Virus record (IMG/VR): IMGVR_UViG_3300045993_000099
Coordinates: 1-21,452 of that record
Strand: one strand, 5' to 3'
DNA: 21,452 nt
Source: a virus
In this document: positions 1 to 6,999 of the stretch, piece by piece
Numbering within the stretch: the stretch's first letter is position 1
Layout of the letters: each line of letters begins with the position of its first letter
Program-made: the position numbers and the translations under genes
The notes under the pieces: generated by a model
Databases searched by the model: none
What the model was told of the DNA's origin: nothing
What the model saw: only the letters and a program-made list of their open reading frames with translations

Positions 1-1034
1 TCGACGAGGCGGGTAACATCCACGTTGACACACGCAAGACAGACAAGCATCGCACGATGTTCACGGCGCACACTGACACGGTGCACCATGTGGGTGGGCC
101 CAATGAAGTGCGGCTTGATGTGCAGGCACATCGGACGTACTGGCGTGCCGGTGAGGGCGCATGCCTTGGCGCTGATGATGGTGCTGGCGTGGCGTTGATG
201 ATGCACATGCTGGAGGCACAGGTGCCCGGGTACTACGTATTCTTCAGAGGCGAGGAGTCCGGGGGTACGGGGTCACGCTGGCTGGCAGACAACATGGCGC
301 ATACACTGACTGACCTTGACCGATGTGTCAGCTTCGATCGGGCCGACTATGCCGACGTCATAACACACCAAGGTGGTGGGCGTTGCTGTAGTGATGCGTT
401 CGCGGCTGCGCTGGCTGATGCGCTGACTGACTTCGATCGTAACCTGATGTACCTGCCATGCAACGGGGGTGTGTTCACGGACAGTGCGAACCTGACGCAC
501 ATCATCCCCGAGTGTACTAACCTGTCGGTTGGATACAAGCACCAGCATGGGGACGGTGAATGGCAGGACATCACACACCTGACAGCGATGGCAGCACAGA
601 TAGTGGCATTCGACTGGGACACGCTGCCCACTGCGCGTAACCCCAAGGTCAAGGAGTACAAGGAGTTCGGCTACCGTGCATACAGGGGATACAACGTGCC
701 GGCTGATACCGACCCACTGGACATCACTGACCCTTATGCGTTCAACCCGATGCACGTCGATCCCTACCCTACGTACTCACGCGCACCACTCATGGTGGAC
801 GAGGAGGCCCAGTGTGCGATAGATGCACTGTACGAAGCAGCCAGTGGATACACGGCAGAGATCGTGAAAGTAGTGTCAGCGTGGCTGATGCCCGATGCCC
901 CGCACGAGGTGTCCCACATGCTGCGGCCGCACAAGCTCACACCAAGCGACTACGCAGAGTACGCGCAGGGGATCGAGGACGGGTCGTACGACTACACCGC
1001 TGTGCTGGATCTGCTTGGGGATGACCTGCAATGA
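1..1034 (+). CDS. M28/M20-like zinc aminopeptidase, 5' end missing
   Basis: The frame is open to the left window edge, so the true start lies outside; the first in-frame ATG (57) would cut off a 'DEAGNI' stretch typical just before the first metal-ligand motif. Numbering from that ATG, the di-zinc peptidase signature is present in order: HTD (H5, D7), GADDGAG (D40/D41), GEESG (catalytic/ligand E66-E67), SFDRAD (D94) and a late 'LSVGYKHQH' with a ligand His near 162-164. The family removes N-terminal residues from peptides or small proteins; the phage substrate is unknown. About 160 residues follow the catalytic core with no recognisable domain. The stop overlaps the next start (ATGA). The protein is likely cytoplasmic, since no downstream membrane segment is seen. 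Catalytic class is confident; M28 versus M20 is not resolved. Confidence 0.8.
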   Translation, partial: DEAGNIHVDTRKTDKHRTMFTAHTDTVHHVGGPNEVRLDVQAHRTYWRAGEGACLGADDGAGVALMMHMLEAQVPGYYVFFRGEESGGTGSRWLADNMAHTLTDLDRCVSFDRADYADVITHQGGGRCCSDAFAAALADALTDFDRNLMYLPCNGGVFTDSANLTHIIPECTNLSVGYKHQHGDGEWQDITHLTAMAAQIVAFDWDTLPTARNPKVKEYKEFGYRAYRGYNVPADTDPLDITDPYAFNPMHVDPYPTYSRAPLMVDEEAQCAIDALYEAASGYTAEIVKVVSAWLMPDAPHEVSHMLRPHKLTPSDYAEYAQGIEDGSYDYTAVLDLLGDDLQ

Positions 1035-1426
1035 GCGTGGAGTTCAAGGATCTCGTAGGGGTGCAGATGCTAGACGCCGTTGACTACGGGGCGCTAGATG
1101 GGGCTGCAAATATCATGCGCGTGCGGCTGTGTGGGGTCACGTACGTCTTCGAAGAAGATCCGGACGATGGCTACCGCAGCCACCTGCGCGATGTACGTGT
1201 GGCTGACACATCTGATCTTCCGATCAAGAACGTCATACCTATGACGATCGTGGACTGCGAGCTAGATCAGGATGGGGGCATCTTACTCATCAAGGATCGT
1301 GCTAATGGCAAGGTTGTCATCGAGGCGGGGACGGATTACTCTGACAACTACTATCCCTTCTGCATCATGCACTGGAACCCCGAGAACCTGCAGGTGAACA
1401 TTGACAAAAACTTGTCAAGTTCTTAA
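1031..1426 (+). CDS. Hypothetical protein, 131 aa
   Basis: I do not recognise this protein. It begins in an ATGA overlap with the peptidase gene, which implies translational coupling. It is acidic and soluble-looking, with alternating hydrophobic/charged stretches (for example near residues 25-45 and 60-110) suggesting a small beta-rich fold; no signal peptide, Cys pairs or catalytic motif is seen. The last codons overlap the -35 element and inverted repeat of the next transcription unit at 1401-1429, so the gene ends inside a promoter. Confidence 0.7.
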   Translation: MSVEFKDLVGVQMLDAVDYGALDGAANIMRVRLCGVTYVFEEDPDDGYRSHLRDVRVADTSDLPIKNVIPMTIVDCELDQDGGILLIKDRANGKVVIEAGTDYSDNYYPFCIMHWNPENLQVNIDKNLSSS

Positions 1427-1429
1427 CAA
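1401..1429 (+). promoter_or_regulatory. Sigma70-like promoter with overlapping inverted repeat
   Basis: A perfect TTGACA (1401-1406) is followed after 17 bases by TAACAA (1424-1429), a 4/6 match to TATAAT. A perfect inverted repeat, TTGACAA (1401-1407) and TTGTCAA (1412-1418) around AAAC, covers the -35 box, as expected of an operator. It would drive the gene starting at 1497 and the MoxR/VWA cassette, leaving a leader of about 60 nt. A related upstream element occurs at 17806-17825. The box match is direct; promoter activity is inference. Confidence 0.5.
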
Positions 1430-1444
1430 ATACCACCCACATCG

Positions 1445-1470
1445 CCGAATTGTGGGTTACAATTATTCGG
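1445..1470 (+). promoter_or_regulatory. Nested inverted repeat in the leader (hairpin or operator)
   Basis: CCGAAT (1445-1450) pairs with ATTCGG (1465-1470), and inside it AATTGT (1448-1453) pairs with ACAATT (1459-1464) across GGGTT. The two pairings share bases, so this is one imperfect hairpin with a bulge. It lies between the promoter and the RBS at 1486, so it could act as a protein-binding site on DNA or a leader RNA structure. There is no long T run after it, so a simple terminator is unlikely. Confidence 0.35.
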
Positions 1471-1496
1471 CACAACACCTTTACCGGAGTAACAAT

Positions 1497-1886
1497 ATGA
1501 GCATACAAGCAACCGCATTAGCCAAGGCATTGGCACTTCTGAAGATCGCTGGCGTGGCACACGCCGTGGTCATTCCTGATGGGGACACCATCGTCACCGA
1601 GGGGTACGAGCTGCGTGCTATCTCAAAGAAACCCGAGTTCCATCCCGATGGGCGCAAGGTACGCGTGTGCACGGTCAAGCGGGGGGTGTTCTACAACGTC
1701 TACTACCCCATGCTCAAGGATCTGGCGGTGGGCAGCATCGCCACCATCACTGTCCCTGATGAGCTGGACACGGAGCGGGTACGCAGCGCTGCCTGCGGGT
1801 ACTGCACAACGGCATGGGGCAAGGGGACGTACATCTCCGAGACTATCGCGCACAGCCACACGATCACAATCGCACGCTGCGCATAA
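1497..1886 (+). CDS. Hypothetical phage protein, 129 aa
   Basis: I chose ATG 1497 because it sits behind GGAG (1486-1489) with normal spacing; the frame stays open back to a TTG at 1401, but that extension would translate the promoter and leader. The protein starts with a helical Ala/Leu-rich stretch ('ALAKALALLK'), continues with short beta-like segments, and has two close Cys (CGYC, about residues 106-109) without a second pair. No known domain is recognised. It is the first gene of the MoxR/VWA transcription unit; its role is unknown. Confidence 0.75.
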   Translation: MSIQATALAKALALLKIAGVAHAVVIPDGDTIVTEGYELRAISKKPEFHPDGRKVRVCTVKRGVFYNVYYPMLKDLAVGSIATITVPDELDTERVRSAACGYCTTAWGKGTYISETIAHSHTITIARCA

Positions 1887-1908
1887 CAACCAACAGGAGT
1901 AATAACAC

Positions 1909-3036
1909 ATGAGCAAACTTCTTTCTTCGGCACAAGTCGTATCCCTAATCAAGTCCATCGGACACAAGCGCACTGTGCTTGTCGAGGGCGAGGCAGGCAG
2001 CGGCAAGACATCCATGCACTACGAGCTGGCGGCTTCGCCCGAGTTCAGCACTCACTACGCGCCCGCACCGATTGACTGCACGCAGTTGTCGGATGGTTCC
2101 GTGTGGATGCCTGACATCGACCGCAGTCGTGGTGTGTCGCGTGAGCTGCCTAACGAGCGCTTCGGGGTGAACGATGAGAACCATAAGGGTGTGGAGAACG
2201 CGCGGCCGGCGTTGATATCTCTGGATGAGATCGGCAAGACACGCCAGTTCATCAAGGATGTGCTGGCCCCGATCATCTATGAGCGTCGTGTGGGCGGATA
2301 CTACTTCCCCGAGGGCTCGGTAGTGTGTGGCTTCACCAACCTGACGGACGAGGGGCTGGGCGATCACATGCTGGCGCACCTGCGCAACCGGATCATCATC
2401 GTAGGCATGCGCAAGCCCACCAAGGACGAGTGGCAGCAGAACTTCGCCATCCCGCGCGGGTTGAACGAGAACGTCATAGCGGCTACCGAGATGTACCCCA
2501 TGTGCTTCGACTCGTTCCTTGACTACAAGCCCGGGGGCAAGCACGCAGGCAAGACGCTGGACAGGGACAACACGTACATCAGCAATCCGGCAAACGCGGG
2601 GCAGTTGCAGGTGGTTACACCACGCTCACTGCATGCAGCCAGCGACATCGTGGATGCGCGCGACGGGTTTGACGACACCACGCTGCAGGCTGCGCTGGAT
2701 GGCACGGTAGGCACGGCGTTCGCTGCCAATATCATGTCGATGCTGCGCTTCGGTGACCAGTTGCCAAGCTACGCCCGTGTGGTAGCGGACCCGGCCGGTG
2801 CACCCCTGCCTACCAATGCGACGGCGCAGATAGTGCAGGTGTTCCAGTTCATCAAGCAGGTGCGTGACCGTGACGAGGCAGAGGCGGTGAGTGAGTACGT
2901 CGAGCGCATGAAGCGTGAGATGCAGTCGCTGTTCGTGAACTGCGTGGCTAACAGCAAGGGGCGCTTGCAGGACTTCGCAATGTCGCCGATGTTCAACGCC
3001 ATGCTGGCTAAGAATCGTGCCTTCCTCGGTTCGTAA
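1909..3036 (+). CDS. MoxR-like AAA+ ATPase
   Basis: The protein has a Walker A motif GEAGSGKTS (residues 27-35), a Walker B motif LISLDEIGK (D105, E106) and a sensor/arginine-rich region 'LRNRIIIVGM' near residues 163-172, the layout of MoxR/CobS-type AAA+ ATPases. At 375 aa it fits a single AAA+ module plus a helical C-terminal lid. Family members form hexamers that use ATP to remodel a target, usually with a VWA-domain partner as adaptor. That partner is present two genes downstream (3384-4571). The start has a good SD (AGGAG) before ATG 1909. The last 20 nt overlap the next gene. The fold assignment is strong; the substrate is unknown. Confidence 0.88.
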   Translation: MSKLLSSAQVVSLIKSIGHKRTVLVEGEAGSGKTSMHYELAASPEFSTHYAPAPIDCTQLSDGSVWMPDIDRSRGVSRELPNERFGVNDENHKGVENARPALISLDEIGKTRQFIKDVLAPIIYERRVGGYYFPEGSVVCGFTNLTDEGLGDHMLAHLRNRIIIVGMRKPTKDEWQQNFAIPRGLNENVIAATEMYPMCFDSFLDYKPGGKHAGKTLDRDNTYISNPANAGQLQVVTPRSLHAASDIVDARDGFDDTTLQAALDGTVGTAFAANIMSMLRFGDQLPSYARVVADPAGAPLPTNATAQIVQVFQFIKQVRDRDEAEAVSEYVERMKREMQSLFVNCVANSKGRLQDFAMSPMFNAMLAKNRAFLGS

Positions 3037-3382
3037 GGCTACGCACACATTCCCGTATGGCGGCAAGTTCTATTGCCCCCTGCTGGATGCGACGGGTCGT
3101 ATGAATGTACGTACGGGAGTAGGGTACGGCACCGCAGGCCATCGGACGTTCATGCTGACCATCTATGTCATAAGCGTACTGCACGGAAGCAAGGGCGTCA
3201 AAAACTTCTTCGATGTGCCTGCGAAGCGCTGGTTTATTGACCGAGGCGTGACCGAGGCTGAACAGCTACGACAGTTGGAGTTCGAGTGCAATATCTTGGC
3301 TACACAGTTCGGGCTGGACTATACGTTACGCCTGCCACACAACCCTAGGGCTACGCCCAAGAGTTACTACAAGGAGAACTAA
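3017..3382 (+). CDS. Hypothetical protein, 121 aa
   Basis: The frame opens with a GTG at 3017 that overlaps the ATPase gene; SD support is weak, so an internal start such as ATG 3101 remains possible. The product is basic, with Gly-rich and aromatic stretches ('YGGKFYCP', 'GVGYGTAGH') and a charged helix near residues 75-95. I do not recognise a domain. It lies between the AAA+ ATPase and the VWA protein genes, one base before the latter's ATG, so it is probably co-translated with them. Confidence 0.65.
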   Translation: MPSSVRKATHTFPYGGKFYCPLLDATGRMNVRTGVGYGTAGHRTFMLTIYVISVLHGSKGVKNFFDVPAKRWFIDRGVTEAEQLRQLEFECNILATQFGLDYTLRLPHNPRATPKSYYKEN

Positions 3383-3383
3383 C

Positions 3384-4571
3384 ATGGCATTTAAAGACCT
3401 AACCCTATCAGACAGGCTGATAGCTGTCCACACGGACTTCATGAAGCACCCGGACTTCTGCATACTTGGAGGAGTAACGCAGATCGGCAAGGTGACGGTG
3501 TCCGATGAGGTGGAGACGGCGTGCACCAATGGCGTGGACGCTACGTACGGGGCGGCATTCATCGAGCCCATGACGCGCAAGCAGCTACGCTATCTGGTGG
3601 GGCATGAGAACCTGCACAAGGCGCTGCACCACTGCACCGAGTACATCCCCATAGCCAAGAAGCACCCGGGTGAGTTCGCGCAAGCGGTTGACTACGTGGT
3701 GAACTGGCAACTGGAGTCGATGGACACGGCACCGGACAAGTTCTTGGAGCGGCCCACGAGCATCCCACCACTCATAGACGCCGCATATGCTGACATGAGC
3801 GTACCCGAGGTACTACGGGAGCTGTTGAAGAAAGGCAACAATAGCAGCAAGCAGGCGGGCAAGACTATGGACGTGCACGTCCTTGTCGAGAAGACACCGG
3901 GCAACGAGGAGGAGCTGGATGACGTCAAGCAGAAGATCGAGGATGCCGTACGGCACGGCGAGATCGTGCAGGGGCAGTTGCGCGCAAACATGAGCGGCCC
4001 GGCCGTGGCACTCAATGGCTTTCGCGAGCAGAAGACTGACTGGCGTCCTGCGCTGCGCCGGATCTTTCAGGAGTTCTGCGATGGCGATGGGCAGTCAAGG
4101 TTCAACCCGCCCAACAAGCGCATGCTGCCGCTGGACATCATCATGCCTTCGCACTTCGACGAGATGACGGGCGAGATCATCATTGCCGGTGACACGTCTG
4201 GCTCGATGGTGGGCCACTACCCGCTGATATTCGGCGAGGTGGCACGCATCTGCCAGCAGCTCAACCCCAAGAGCGTGCGCGTGCTGTGGTGGGATACACG
4301 CATCGCAGGCGAGCAGGTATTCACGCAGAAGGACTACCCCAACCTTGCCCGGGCGATGGCTCCCAAGGGTGGCGGCGGCACTACCGTGTCGTGCGTGGCT
4401 GCGTACATCCGCGAGAAGCAGTTCAAACCCAAGGCGGTGATCTTCCTGACCGATGGATACATCGAGAGCGGCTACGAGGTGCCAGCGGGCAATGTAGTGT
4501 GGGGAGTCGTGGGGAATCGTAGCTTTCAGCCGATACGGGGAAAGGTACTTCACATTGACTCAAACGCCTAA
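3384..4571 (+). CDS. HExxH metallopeptidase-like / VWA (MIDAS) protein, DUF2201-type
   Basis: The N-terminal half carries HENLH (H74-E75-H78), a zincin HExxH, followed by 'AVDYVVNWQL' (about residues 101-110), which resembles the downstream D/N ligand segment of DUF2201-type putative metallopeptidases. The C-terminal half has a VWA-like fold with DTSGSM (D270, S272, S274) as the MIDAS motif, a 'GGGGTT' loop and 'FLTDGY'. In this family the VWA part binds a divalent metal and presents a target to a MoxR ATPase, encoded just upstream. Whether the HExxH site cleaves protein is unproven. A charged linker around residues 150-215 joins the halves. At 395 aa the length is normal for such fusions. 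It overlaps the next gene by 17 nt. Confidence 0.85.
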   Translation: MAFKDLTLSDRLIAVHTDFMKHPDFCILGGVTQIGKVTVSDEVETACTNGVDATYGAAFIEPMTRKQLRYLVGHENLHKALHHCTEYIPIAKKHPGEFAQAVDYVVNWQLESMDTAPDKFLERPTSIPPLIDAAYADMSVPEVLRELLKKGNNSSKQAGKTMDVHVLVEKTPGNEEELDDVKQKIEDAVRHGEIVQGQLRANMSGPAVALNGFREQKTDWRPALRRIFQEFCDGDGQSRFNPPNKRMLPLDIIMPSHFDEMTGEIIIAGDTSGSMVGHYPLIFGEVARICQQLNPKSVRVLWWDTRIAGEQVFTQKDYPNLARAMAPKGGGGTTVSCVAAYIREKQFKPKAVIFLTDGYIESGYEVPAGNVVWGVVGNRSFQPIRGKVLHIDSNA

Positions 4572-4986
4572 ACTGCTGGAGACGATACGCGCGTTCGCTG
4601 TATTGGAGGACGCGCAGCAGATGCTCAAAGCAGGGGCTGCTGCCAATCCACAGCATCAGCGCAAGCAGTCCATCATGGCGCACGCACGGCAGGAGCTGGA
4701 CAGATTGAACGGCTCGATCACGGATGTGCCTAATGGCACGCTACGACTGGGCGCGTTCGAGTGGGCTATCAACTCGCCGTGGTATGGCCCTGAACAGACA
4801 TACTACGTAGTGCGCGAGTCGCTGTGGAGCAAGACCATCATCATCACGTTCGAGCCGGGAGCAGGAGACTCGAAAGACCCGCTGCTGTTCACGCTGCACC
4901 TCAAGCCACCGCTGCCGCTGGACGATGTTCATCTCGCTGCAGATACGTACATGATGCTGATTAACCTTACGAGGACGACTGTATGA
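4555..4986 (+). CDS. Hypothetical protein, 143 aa (TTG start)
   Basis: This frame opens with TTG at 4555 inside the end of the VWA gene, about nine bases after AAAGG (4541-4545); the next ATG (4621) would remove a plausible N-terminal helix. Residues 1-50 look helical; the rest has beta-like stretches with many aromatic residues ('WAINSPWYG', 'YYVVRES'). It has no recognised family, membrane segment or metal motif. Its place between the VWA gene and the DUF3150-like gene, with overlaps at both ends, suggests it belongs to the same unit. Confidence 0.6.
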   Translation: MTQTPKLLETIRAFAVLEDAQQMLKAGAAANPQHQRKQSIMAHARQELDRLNGSITDVPNGTLRLGAFEWAINSPWYGPEQTYYVVRESLWSKTIIITFEPGAGDSKDPLLFTLHLKPPLPLDDVHLAADTYMMLINLTRTTV

Positions 4987-5285
4987 GACGTTCCGAATTG
5001 GTAGAGACGATGAAAGGGCCGCACCATCTCAGGCATGTGGCGTTCTATACCCCAGAGGATGTGATCGTGTCTCCGCTGCATATAGCATTTGAAATGGAGG
5101 CGCGTGAAAACCCGGATGCGCGGTACATGAGCGTGATGGATGCGGCAAGCCAGACGCTTGTGCGGGGCAGGTACGTGCCAGCACCGCATGACAGGAGTGA
5201 GAGAAGGGCGGCAGCACAGTGGCTGCTGGACATCGCATGTGCCCGCTACGCATGCGATGCGCGTGTGTTGGATAGCTGGATTTAA
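4983..5285 (+). CDS. Hypothetical protein, 100 aa
   Basis: It starts in an ATGA overlap with the preceding gene. The product is basic and His/Arg-rich, with a helical C-terminal half and a Cys at residue 85 and another at 90; no complete metal site is seen. No family is recognised. It is the last gene before a short spacer and a strong SD for the DUF3150-like gene, so it is probably part of the same polycistronic message. Confidence 0.65.
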   Translation: MRRSELVETMKGPHHLRHVAFYTPEDVIVSPLHIAFEMEARENPDARYMSVMDAASQTLVRGRYVPAPHDRSERRAAAQWLLDIACARYACDARVLDSWI

Positions 5286-5303
5286 TCAACAAGGAGTAAC
5301 AAT

Positions 5304-6188
5304 ATGAGCAAAAACTTTAACCTCAATTCTGTGGGCCTGATCTGTGAGTTCAACGCATCCGTGTGGACGGCGCGTAAGCTCGATCGCAAGGAGTCCGACA
5401 AGGTTGTCGAGGGTGCCGGTGCCAAGAGCAAGGGCGCTGCGCGTGTCAACAAGAACCTGCTGGCAGGCAGGCCCGAGCTGGAGGAGATCGGCCAACTGGT
5501 GACGCGTGCCCGTAACTACGTGGGGGACAACACCCTGCCGTGGAGCGACAGCGGCCAGCGTTTCCTGATCGGCATGCGCTTCCCCGAGTTCGACAAGCGT
5601 GTCGAGGCATTCCGCGACGAGTTCAATTCCAAAGTGGACGACTTCGTTGCGATCTACCCCACGCTCATCACGGCGCAGGCGATGGCGCTGGGCGACATGT
5701 TCAACCGCTCTGAGTTCCCTTCGGCTGGGGAGATTGCAGGGAAGTTTGGCATGACCGTGAGCTACCTGCCGGTACCTTCTGCTGGCGACATACGGGTAGA
5801 CATCGGCAATCAGGCGCAGGAAGAGCTGCGTACCAAGCTGCAGGCACTGGCGGATACCCGTGTCGAGCGTGCCGTGGCAGACATGAACGCGCGCTTCGTC
5901 GATCACCTCAAGCGCATGGCGAAGGGGTTGGAGATGACGGACAAGGTGACCAAGAAGGGCGACCCGGTGGGCAACCGCTTCACCGAGACGCTGGTGACCA
6001 GTGCGTTCGAGCTGTGCGACATGGTGCGTGATTACAACCTGACATCCGACCCGGATCTTGCACACGCCCGTGTCCTGCTGGAGAATGCGTTGTCAGGTGT
6101 TACGGTGCACACGCTGCGTAACGATCTCGATAAGCGCGAGGACGTGCGGGTGGCTGTCAGGGGCATCCTGAACAAGTTCGAAATCTAA
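5304..6188 (+). CDS. DUF3150-like phage protein associated with MoxR/VWA
   Basis: It is a 294-aa, mostly helical protein with a central segment 'TLPWSDSGQRFL' (about residues 77-88), then 'EFDKRVEAFRDEF' and 'LPVPSAGDIRV' (155-165). This order resembles proteins of the DUF3150 type and related phage proteins found beside MoxR-like ATPase and VWA genes. No enzyme motif is visible, so a structural, adaptor or substrate role in the ATPase complex is likelier than catalysis. The start is clear: AAGGAG (5291-5296) before ATG 5304, with the same GGAGTAACAATATGA leader as the genes at 1497 and 17867. The family name is from memory of pattern, not a search. Confidence 0.6.
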   Translation: MSKNFNLNSVGLICEFNASVWTARKLDRKESDKVVEGAGAKSKGAARVNKNLLAGRPELEEIGQLVTRARNYVGDNTLPWSDSGQRFLIGMRFPEFDKRVEAFRDEFNSKVDDFVAIYPTLITAQAMALGDMFNRSEFPSAGEIAGKFGMTVSYLPVPSAGDIRVDIGNQAQEELRTKLQALADTRVERAVADMNARFVDHLKRMAKGLEMTDKVTKKGDPVGNRFTETLVTSAFELCDMVRDYNLTSDPDLAHARVLLENALSGVTVHTLRNDLDKREDVRVAVRGILNKFEI

Positions 6189-6204
6189 TCAACAAGGGGT
6201 TCAC

Positions 6205-6432
6205 ATGGACGACAAGACACAAGAAGAAAGGGTACTGGCTATGTGCCACTACCCGGCAGAACAGCTGTTCCGCAAGGCGCGGTTGCAGGGTATGGTCAAG
6301 GCACCGCCACCTACGCACAGTACGCTGTGGGACAAGGGTACGTATCGCACGGGTATGGGGGACACCTTCCACCAGCCGCAGCGGCCGGGCTCTGACCACT
6401 CATACATTAAATCAAAAGGAGATCCGACATGA
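6205..6432 (+). CDS. Small hypothetical protein, 75 aa
   Basis: ATG 6205 lies behind AAGGGG; the spacer shares the string taatcaacaagg with the spacer before 5304, pointing to a copied junction. The product is hydrophilic, with a short helix at residues 1-30 and a Pro/Gly/His-rich tail that looks disordered. No family is recognised. Confidence 0.6.
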   Translation: MDDKTQEERVLAMCHYPAEQLFRKARLQGMVKAPPPTHSTLWDKGTYRTGMGDTFHQPQRPGSDHSYIKSKGDPT

Positions 6433-6614
6433 ACTGGTTGAAATCTATGTTTCGTAAGCCTTCCCCGTTGGAGAAGGCAGCAAGGGAGTTGGCGCAGTTG
6501 GAGCACATGACGTTGGAGACAACGGCAGAGATAGCGTGGGCCGAGCATCGGCTGCACTACCAGCAAGAACGCGCCGTGTACCTGCGCAACTACATACAGG
6601 AGAGAGCGGTATGA
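6429..6614 (+). CDS. Small helical (coiled-coil) protein, 61 aa
   Basis: It starts in an ATGA overlap with the gene before it, with GGAG at 6418-6421. After a short basic, hydrophobic start ('MNWLKSMFRK') the chain is one long amphipathic helix rich in Glu, Ala and Leu, consistent with a coiled coil. The N-terminus could be a weak membrane anchor but is too short for a full spanning segment. Function is unknown. Confidence 0.6.
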   Translation: MNWLKSMFRKPSPLEKAARELAQLEHMTLETTAEIAWAEHRLHYQQERAVYLRNYIQERAV

Positions 6615-6724
6615 GACTACTACGCCTACTCACGGAGTTCTACTGCACGCTATGCGGTGCGTCTTGGAAGCAGGAGAGTTCCAAGCGGTACGTCTGCCCC
6701 GGATGCGGAGCACACACAAAATGA
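6611..6724 (+). CDS. Zinc-ribbon microprotein, 37 aa
   Basis: ATG 6611 overlaps the previous stop (ATGA) and the gene's own stop overlaps the next ATG (6721), so it is locked into the translation chain. The product has two CxxC knuckles, C12-C15 (CTLC) and C29-C32 (CPGC), spaced like a rubredoxin-type zinc ribbon. Such small ribbons bind nucleic acid, RNA polymerase or other proteins; which applies here is unknown. An in-frame extension to 6536 exists, but the SD-like AGGAGAG just upstream of 6611 favours the short form. Confidence 0.6.
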   Translation: MRLLRLLTEFYCTLCGASWKQESSKRYVCPGCGAHTK

Positions 6725-6999
6725 AACAGAACGTCATCTACAAGACTATCTGGATAGGTGGACGTTACCCAGCCACACCGCCACAGTATGTATCTACCAA
6801 GACTCGGAAGATCAACGCAGTGTTGGAATGCATGACGGCTCCCAGAACATCACATGAGGTTATGGCAGCTACGGGAATATCGCAGAGTAGCGTACTCGCA
6901 ATACTTCTGATGCTGACTGAGACTGGTGAACTGAAGCGAACCGTTATCCCGGCAGTCAGGAACAACTCTATTACATATATCTACGAGAGGGCAACATGA
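6721..6999 (+). CDS. Winged-helix DNA-binding protein, 92 aa
   Basis: ATG 6721 overlaps the preceding stop; a longer in-frame version to 6652 would overlap the zinc-ribbon gene. Residues 30-90 follow a winged helix-turn-helix pattern: helix 1 'INAVLECM', then 'TSHEVMAATGISQSSVLAIL' as helix-turn-recognition helix, then 'GELKRTV' and 'ITYIYER' as the wing strands. It is probably a small transcriptional regulator or other DNA-binding protein of the accessory region. The target is unknown. Confidence 0.65.
   Translation: MKQNVIYKTIWIGGRYPATPPQYVSTKTRKINAVLECMTAPRTSHEVMAATGISQSSVLAILLMLTETGELKRTVIPAVRNNSITYIYERAT

Noticed and set aside
273-755. Minus-strand reading frame of 160 codons opposite the peptidase gene
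   Set aside because: It mirrors a gene with intact metal-site motifs, has no SD and no recognisable motifs; similar minus-strand frames through the window are shadows of high-GC coding DNA.
1458-1463. TACAAT as the -10 of the promoter before 1497
   Set aside because: No -35-like hexamer lies 16-18 bases upstream; TTGACA/TAACAA at 1401-1429 is a better pair.
1401-1496. Extended N-terminus (32 residues) for the 129-aa protein starting at a TTG
   Set aside because: It would translate the promoter boxes and hairpin, while ATG 1497 has a strong SD at the right distance.
5286-6065. Long minus-strand frame (259 codons) opposite the DUF3150-like gene
   Set aside because: Rich in His, Arg and Leu as antisense frames are; the + strand frame has a clear SD and fits the operon.
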